Under the pieces are notes generated by a model that saw nothing but the letters and a program-made list of their open reading frames with translations, did no database searches and was not told the DNA's origin. A stretch of DNA of 18,846 nt. Source: CAZCSK01 sp964501265 (lineage in GTDB: Bacteria > Actinomycetota > CADDZG01 > JAHWKV01). The stretch's first letter is position 1. Every line of letters begins with the position of its first letter. The stretch is taken from the NCBI GenBank assembly GCA_964501265.1, contig CAZCSK010000041.1, positions 1 through 18,846 on the forward strand. Direction: 5' to 3'. Positions 15,121-18,846 of this stretch are shown here, one piece after another. The translations under genes and the position numbers were made by a program.

Positions 15121-15471
15121 ATGAGCAACCAGGAGCTTAAGGTCTTCGGTGAAAACGCTGCGGCGGAGCATCTTGCCAAGGCAGGTTTGCGAATCGTTTG
15201 CCGCAACTGGCGCACTCGATTCGGCGAACTCGATCTCGTCGCATTCGAGGGCCGCACGCTTGTCTTTGTCGAAGTGAAGGCGCGCTCGACCCGGGCTTTT
15301 GTCGATCCCGCCTTGGCCGTGGATCATCGAAAACAGGGTCGCTTACGTCGTCTGGCAGGCGCCTTCCTGGCCATCGAGCGGCCCTCGTACGAAACAGTCC
15401 GCTTCGACGTTGTCTCGGTGGTTCCCGGCCCCCGGGGGCCGGAAGTCGACCATATCCCCAACGCTTTCTAG
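15121..15471 (+). CDS. yraN: YraN/UPF0102 family endonuclease-like protein
   Basis: The 116-residue protein has the UPF0102 pattern: RNWRTRFGELDLVAFEGRTL then VFVEVKAR (Glu36, Asp38, Glu51, Lys53), an E-D-ExK layout resembling the PD-(D/E)XK/Holliday-junction resolvase fold. Its function is not established; a DNA-related role is inferred from the fold and its usual position near rnhB and comM. The ATG is chosen because family homology starts there and the -10-like TACTAT ends 8 nt upstream; the upstream open frame is a shadow of clpS. Confidence 0.9.
   Translation: MSNQELKVFGENAAAEHLAKAGLRIVCRNWRTRFGELDLVAFEGRTLVFVEVKARSTRAFVDPALAVDHRKQGRLRRLAGAFLAIERPSYETVRFDVVSVVPGPRGPEVDHIPNAF
15425..15442. 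repeat. perfect 18-bp palindrome inside yraN
   Basis: CCGGCCCCCGGGGGCCGG is self-complementary over all 18 bases. It lies within coding sequence (VPGPRGPE) 53 nt before the start of the nearby dispersed repeat copy. It could form a hairpin in RNA, but there is no downstream T tract. Confidence 0.7.
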
Positions 15472-15494
15472 CGAGAGACGCGAAGGCGGGCGAA

Positions 15495-15581
15495 GCCCAG
15501 GGCACTTGGGGGGGGCCGGGGGGGTAGCGCGGCCCGTCGGTATGACCTGGGAGCGCCAGAAGCTGCGAACCCCCCCGGAAT
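15495..15581 (-). repeat. dispersed GC-rich palindromic repeat, long copy (C)
   Basis: This copy fills most of the 133-bp yraN-crotonase gap. CCGGGGGGGT (15516-15525) and ACCCCCCCGG (15569-15578) are perfect 10-bp inverted repeats around a 43-nt loop. The arm next to the crotonase gene carries the shared core CAGAAGCTGCGAACCCCC. The element extends outward to CCAGGGCACTTGGG on the yraN side and GGAAT on the other. Confidence 0.85.
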
Positions 15582-15589
15582 CAACGGGA

Positions 15590-15595
15590 TAAGAT
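15590..15595 (+). promoter_or_regulatory. putative -10 hexamer for the crotonase operon
   Basis: TAAGAT ends 9 nt before the GTG start, immediately downstream of the repeat. No Shine-Dalgarno is present. Confidence 0.45.
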
Positions 15596-15604
15596 GCAGC
15601 TCAA

Positions 15605-16396
15605 GTGGAAACGAACTACCAGACCCTGATTGTCGAGGATGCCGACGGAATTGCTACCGTCAAACTCAACCGACCTGAGAAGCGCAACGCCGTTGACCGC
15701 ACTATGTTCTCCGAACTGGGGCGAGTCTTCGACGCGATTGCGGCCGACAAAGATATCCGGGCATTTGTCCTAACCGGGGTGGGAGATCACTTCTGCTCCG
15801 GAGCCGACCTCTCGGCAATCGGGGATGCTCCCTCCAGCCCCGCGCAGATGCTCGATCGCATGCGCGAGATTCACCAGATCATGAAAAAGATCGTCACGTG
15901 CCCCAAGCCCGGCATCGCCGCGGTTCGCGGGTGGGCGGCCGGGGGAGGGGCGAACCTCGCGCTGGCCTGTGATCTTGTGATCATGGCTGAGGACGCCAAG
16001 TTGGCCGAACTGTTCGTCAAAAGAGGTTTGGTTGTCGACATGAGCGGCACATTCACCTTGCCGCGGGCGGTCGGCCTTCACCGAGCAAAAGAACTTGCCC
16101 TATTCGGCGAAGCCATCGACGCACGCCGCTGTTATGAGATTGGAATTGCCAACCTCGTAGTACCGGTTTCAGAACTTGAGGTAACAGTGAAGGAGTGGGC
16201 GACGAAACTAGCCGCCGGCCCTCCGATCGCAATGCGTCTTCTGAAGAAGGCCATCAACGAATCTTTCGCGCAGAGTTTTGACGAAGTTCTCGACCAGGAG
16301 TCCCTGAATCAATCGATCGTCTTTTCGACGAGCGACGTTGGAGAGGCCATTGCAGCCTTTCTTGAAAAGCGCCTCCCCAACTTCAAAGGCGAATAG
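15605..16396 (+). CDS. enoyl-CoA hydratase/isomerase (crotonase) family protein
   Basis: The 263-residue crotonase-fold protein has both oxyanion-hole segments, HFCSGADLS (63-70) and AAGGGANLAL (111-120), which bind the acyl-CoA thioester. The two Glu residues of classical hydratases are not apparent: the first position is Asn117, and the region of the second lacks Glu. It keeps Asp145 in GLVVDMSGT, the position of the catalytic Asp in PaaG-type isomerases (GLxPDxG), followed by LPRAVG. An isomerase or another crotonase activity is therefore more likely than simple hydration. It starts at GTG 15605 and leads a unit with the next two genes, 3 nt upstream of the next ATG. Confidence 0.88.
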   Translation: METNYQTLIVEDADGIATVKLNRPEKRNAVDRTMFSELGRVFDAIAADKDIRAFVLTGVGDHFCSGADLSAIGDAPSSPAQMLDRMREIHQIMKKIVTCPKPGIAAVRGWAAGGGANLALACDLVIMAEDAKLAELFVKRGLVVDMSGTFTLPRAVGLHRAKELALFGEAIDARRCYEIGIANLVVPVSELEVTVKEWATKLAAGPPIAMRLLKKAINESFAQSFDEVLDQESLNQSIVFSTSDVGEAIAAFLEKRLPNFKGE

Positions 16397-16399
16397 CAA

Positions 16400-17212
16400 A
16401 TGAGGCGGCGCTGGCCAAAGTTAGTCCTGGCCGGACTTGTATTGCTTGTGGTCGGAGCGCTGGCATTCGCGCTCGTATCTTCAAGGAAACTGCCGGGGGA
16501 GATTCCCGGAGAGGCTGCGATTCTGTCGTTGACGGCCATCGAGAAAGGATTTCTGGTCGGCACTTCCAAGGGTCTTTACGTGAGCCCGGATGGCAAGGAG
16601 TGGACCAAGGTGAAGGAATACTCGGGCAAACGCGTGCTCGTTGCCAGGGCTGCCGACAAAGCCGTTGTCCTGCACAACAAGATCCTGCTCGACACATCGG
16701 ATCTGGTGACCTACGAACGATCCTATGGGGTCATCCAAGACGGGATCGCGATGGCGGGCGACCCAGAAGGAAATGTCTACATCGCCGAGGATGCGAGCCA
16801 CCTTGTCCTGATCAAGTCTGACAACTCGTTGCAGAGAGTCACGGCGATTGACGGGCCGCGGGAGATCGTCACGATTGGAGGCATTCCCGGCGACCCCGTC
16901 GTCATCGTGGCGGGCGGCTTGACGTCGGGGTACTGGCGATCTCTCGGAGGAGATGCGCCATGGCGAAAGATTCTGAAGACCCCTGCTCGCTCGATTCTGG
17001 TTGACCGCACTAAACAAGACCGCATATTGCTCGGGACGGCGGGTGGAATCTTCTATTCCAACGATGAGGGCTTCAAGTGGGTTTATAGCGAAATGCGCTT
17101 GCCCGTGGAGGCCCTAGCCGAGCACCAGGGCATTTATTACGCCTTGACCGCTGACCGGATTCTGTACTTCTCCAAAACCGGAATAAGCGGATGGAAACGT
17201 CTCGTTGAGTGA
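16400..17212 (+). CDS. membrane-anchored beta-propeller-like protein of unknown function
   Basis: I do not recognise a named family. The 270 residues begin with MRRRWPK and a single hydrophobic helix (about 8-27), giving an N-in, extracytoplasmic C-out topology. The rest is beta-rich with repeats of about 40-50 residues carrying BNR/photosystem-assembly-like motifs: GTSKGLYVSPDGKEWTKV, GGLTSGYWRSLGGDAPWRKI, GTAGGIFYSNDEGFKWVYS and ALTADRILYFSKTGISGWKR. These resemble blades of a sialidase or Ycf48-type propeller. No catalytic residues can be assigned. The ATG is 3 nt after the crotonase stop, and the TGA overlaps the next GTG by 2 nt within GTGA. Confidence 0.7.
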   Translation: MRRRWPKLVLAGLVLLVVGALAFALVSSRKLPGEIPGEAAILSLTAIEKGFLVGTSKGLYVSPDGKEWTKVKEYSGKRVLVARAADKAVVLHNKILLDTSDLVTYERSYGVIQDGIAMAGDPEGNVYIAEDASHLVLIKSDNSLQRVTAIDGPREIVTIGGIPGDPVVIVAGGLTSGYWRSLGGDAPWRKILKTPARSILVDRTKQDRILLGTAGGIFYSNDEGFKWVYSEMRLPVEALAEHQGIYYALTADRILYFSKTGISGWKRLVE

Positions 17213-17712
17213 GGAAAATCAATCTCAACTTTAGAAAGTGGCCCGACGCTCCCCATTACCGTTACGAGGCTGAATACCTCGGTGAGGATGAATGGGGGTA
17301 CTGGGTGCTTGCTCGGAAGGGGACGCCTTTTCAGAGAGGCGACGGGCAAGTCTCGGCCTTCTCTTTCTCCGCCGTGGAACTCATTCCGCGAGAGCAGTGG
17401 TTTCAGGCGATGTACTCGCCAACCTGGCCGGCACATGATCTCTACGTTCACGTTGCGATGCCGCCTCGATGGGATGGCGACGTGGTAACCATCCTCGACC
17501 TCGACCTGGATGTGATCCGATCACCCGCGGGCGTGACGACTCTTCTTGACTCCGATGAGTTCGAACTTCACTCCACCACGTTGGGATACCCGCCGGATAT
17601 GGTGCAGCAGGCTCGGTCAACGGCCGTCAATCTCATGGAGCTGGTGGCAGGCCGCGCAGAGCCCTTCGGAACTGCGGTTAACAAATGGCTGGGCACGGAC
17701 TTCCCCAGCTAA
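17209..17712 (+). CDS. DUF402 domain-containing protein
   Basis: The 167-residue protein matches the DUF402/FAU-1-like family: YRYEAEYLGEDEWGYWVLAR, KGTPFQRG, then WDGDVVTILDLDLDVIRSPA and LLDSDEFELH, with the acidic cluster expected for a metal site. Characterised relatives include nucleoside tri- and diphosphatases and RNA-binding or RNase E/G-associated domains, so phosphoesterase activity on nucleotides or RNA is possible but unproven. The GTG start overlaps the upstream stop (GTGA). It ends 62 nt before comM. Confidence 0.85.
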   Translation: MRKINLNFRKWPDAPHYRYEAEYLGEDEWGYWVLARKGTPFQRGDGQVSAFSFSAVELIPREQWFQAMYSPTWPAHDLYVHVAMPPRWDGDVVTILDLDLDVIRSPAGVTTLLDSDEFELHSTTLGYPPDMVQQARSTAVNLMELVAGRAEPFGTAVNKWLGTDFPS

Positions 17713-17732
17713 ACGCTTGAGCATTCCACGAA

Positions 17733-17757
17733 GGGGTCAGTTTTTCTGTCAGACCCC
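17733..17757. terminator. weak hairpin after the DUF402 gene
   Basis: GGGGTC and GACCCC form a 6-bp inverted repeat around a T-rich 13-nt loop, between the DUF402 stop and the comM promoter. There is no U tract after the stem, so it is at best a weak or factor-assisted terminator. Confidence 0.3.
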
Positions 17758-17762
17758 ATCGT

Positions 17763-17768
17763 TATTGT
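17763..17768 (+). promoter_or_regulatory. putative -10 hexamer for leaderless comM
   Basis: TATTGT ends 6 nt before the comM ATG with no Shine-Dalgarno, the same geometry as ffh and clpS. Confidence 0.45.
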
Positions 17769-17774
17769 GTTTTC

Positions 17775-18846
17775 ATGCTCGCAAAAGTTTCGTCGGTCGC
17801 TATCGTTGGGATGGATGCCCGGCCCGTTGAAGTAGAGGTCAACCTTGCCCAGGGTTTGCCTGACTTCCAGATCGTTGGACTTCCAAGCGCAGGGGTCAGG
17901 GAGGCGCGAAAGCGGGTCGAGTCCGCGATTGTGAACTCCGGGGAGGATTGGCCGCAAAAGAGAATCACCGCCAACTTGGCTCCTGGCGATCTTCGCAAGG
18001 ACGGGCCGATGTTCGATCTCCCCCTGGCCGTCGGAATCCTGGCGGCGGGCGGCAGAGTAAACCCCAAGAAGATCGCCGGATATGTGGTCGTTGGGGAACT
18101 GGCGTTGGACGGACGGCTTCGACCGGTCAGGGGGGTGTTGGCGGCGTCGCTCGCGGCGAGAGCCCTCGGGGCCAAAGGCGTCGTCGTGCCTCATTCCAAC
18201 GCCTCTGAGGCTGGGCTCGTTCCAGGAGTGAAAGTATTTGGAGCGGATCATCTTGTTGATGCGGTCGCATTCTTAAACGGCGAACTGCAAGCGCATGAAG
18301 ATCTGCCCCAACCCGAACGTCTGCTCTGCTTTGACCCCGGTCCGGGGCCAGATCTGTCGGAAGTCAATGGTCAGGCGCTCGCCCGAAGGGCCCTCGAAAT
18401 CGCCGCGGCAGGAGGCCACAACGTCCTGATGGTCGGGCCCCCCGGGGCCGGAAAGACGATGCTTGCCCGCCGCCTCCCGGGCATTTTGCCACCCCTGGAC
18501 GTGGAGGAAGCTTTGGAGGTGACCAGAGTTTGGTCGGTCGCTGGGCTACTCACCGCTGGCCAGCCGATGGTGACAGAGCGCCCCTTTCGGTCACCCCATC
18601 ACCAAGCTTCCGCGGCCGGAGTGATCGGCGGGGGACATATGACTCCCCGTCCAGGCGAGGTTTCCCTCGCGCACAATGGCGTCTTGTTTCTAGATGAGTT
18701 TCCCTTGTTTTCGCGCGCAGTCCTTGAAGCGTTGCGCCAACCGCTCGAGGAAGGCTTCGTGACTGTGGCCCGTCAAGGTGCAGCAGTTCGGTTCCCCGCA
18801 AATGTCTGTCTTGTAGGCGCCGCCAATCCGTGCATGTGCGGCCGGG
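17775..18846 (+). CDS. comM: ComM/YifB family Mg-chelatase-like AAA+ ATPase (partial)
   Basis: The first 357 residues are present; the gene runs off the window end. The N-terminal ChlI-like domain (VSSVAIVGMDARPVEVEVNL, GLPDFQIVGLP, NLAPGDLRKDGPMFDLPLA) is followed by an AAA+ domain with Walker A GPPGAGKTM (221-229), the FRSPHHQASAAGVIGGG segment (271-287) and Walker B GVLFLDEFP (302-310). ComM is a branch-migration helicase that aids integration of incoming DNA during natural transformation in some bacteria; that role is inferred here from family. In many genomes it is followed by dprA, outside this window. Confidence 0.93.
   Translation, partial: MLAKVSSVAIVGMDARPVEVEVNLAQGLPDFQIVGLPSAGVREARKRVESAIVNSGEDWPQKRITANLAPGDLRKDGPMFDLPLAVGILAAGGRVNPKKIAGYVVVGELALDGRLRPVRGVLAASLAARALGAKGVVVPHSNASEAGLVPGVKVFGADHLVDAVAFLNGELQAHEDLPQPERLLCFDPGPGPDLSEVNGQALARRALEIAAAGGHNVLMVGPPGAGKTMLARRLPGILPPLDVEEALEVTRVWSVAGLLTAGQPMVTERPFRSPHHQASAAGVIGGGHMTPRPGEVSLAHNGVLFLDEFPLFSRAVLEALRQPLEEGFVTVARQGAAVRFPANVCLVGAANPCMCGR

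Noticed and set aside
11225..15581. Interpreting the three repeats as a CRISPR array
   Set aside because: Copies are 1-4 kb apart, in mixed orientation, without regular spacers or cas genes.
17733..17757. Strong intrinsic terminator after the DUF402 gene
   Set aside because: The stem is only 6 bp and no T tract follows; kept only as a weak hairpin.

Overview
The window is a GC-rich stretch of bacterial chromosome that looks actinobacterial. The evidence is the conserved order smc-ftsY-ffh-rpsP-khpA-rimM-trmD-rplS-lepB-rnhB-(clpS/DUF2017)-yraN-...-comM, a membrane-anchored FtsY, the clpS-DUF2017 pair, GTG and TTG starts, and several genes that appear to be transcribed without a leader. I cannot place it below phylum level; an uncultured, deeply branching lineage is plausible. 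I saw no rRNA, tRNA, CRISPR array or IS element.

Layout. Positions 1-2957 hold an alpha/beta-hydrolase (+) that overlaps, tail to tail, a THUMP-type RNA methyltransferase (-). The methyltransferase lies downstream of an archaeal-type cofactor-independent phosphoglycerate mutase (-). From 3081 the strand switches to a long + run of housekeeping genes: smc, ftsY and ffh (chromosome organisation and SRP targeting), then rpsP, khpA, rimM, trmD and rplS (ribosome and tRNA maturation), lepB (signal peptidase I) and rnhB (RNase HII). A - strand pair, clpS and DUF2017, sits between rnhB and yraN. After yraN comes a three-gene unit: a crotonase, a membrane-anchored beta-propeller-like protein and a DUF402 protein. 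The window ends inside comM.

The main discovery is a 549-residue intein inside smc (3192-4838). It sits inside the Walker A P-loop, exactly between the catalytic Lys and the Mg-binding Ser. It has splicing blocks A, B, F and G, an apparently intact two-motif LAGLIDADG homing endonuclease and a possible helix-turn-helix module. Removing it restores a normal SMC of 1169 residues. Until it is removed SMC cannot have a working ATP site, so ATP-dependent SMC function depends on protein splicing.

Two further layers of structure are not explained by the genes. First, a small GC-rich dispersed repeat occurs three times in intergenic DNA (11225-11260, 12430-12503, 15495-15581). All copies share an 18-nt core, the two long copies can form a terminal stem, and one stem pair changes in a compensatory way. 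One copy runs into the start codon of rimM. Second, most genes that lead a transcription unit (smc, ffh, rpsP, rnhB, clpS, yraN, the crotonase and comM) have a TANNNT -10-like hexamer 6-11 nt before the start codon and no convincing Shine-Dalgarno sequence, which suggests leaderless mRNAs. Genes that overlap their upstream neighbour lack the hexamer.
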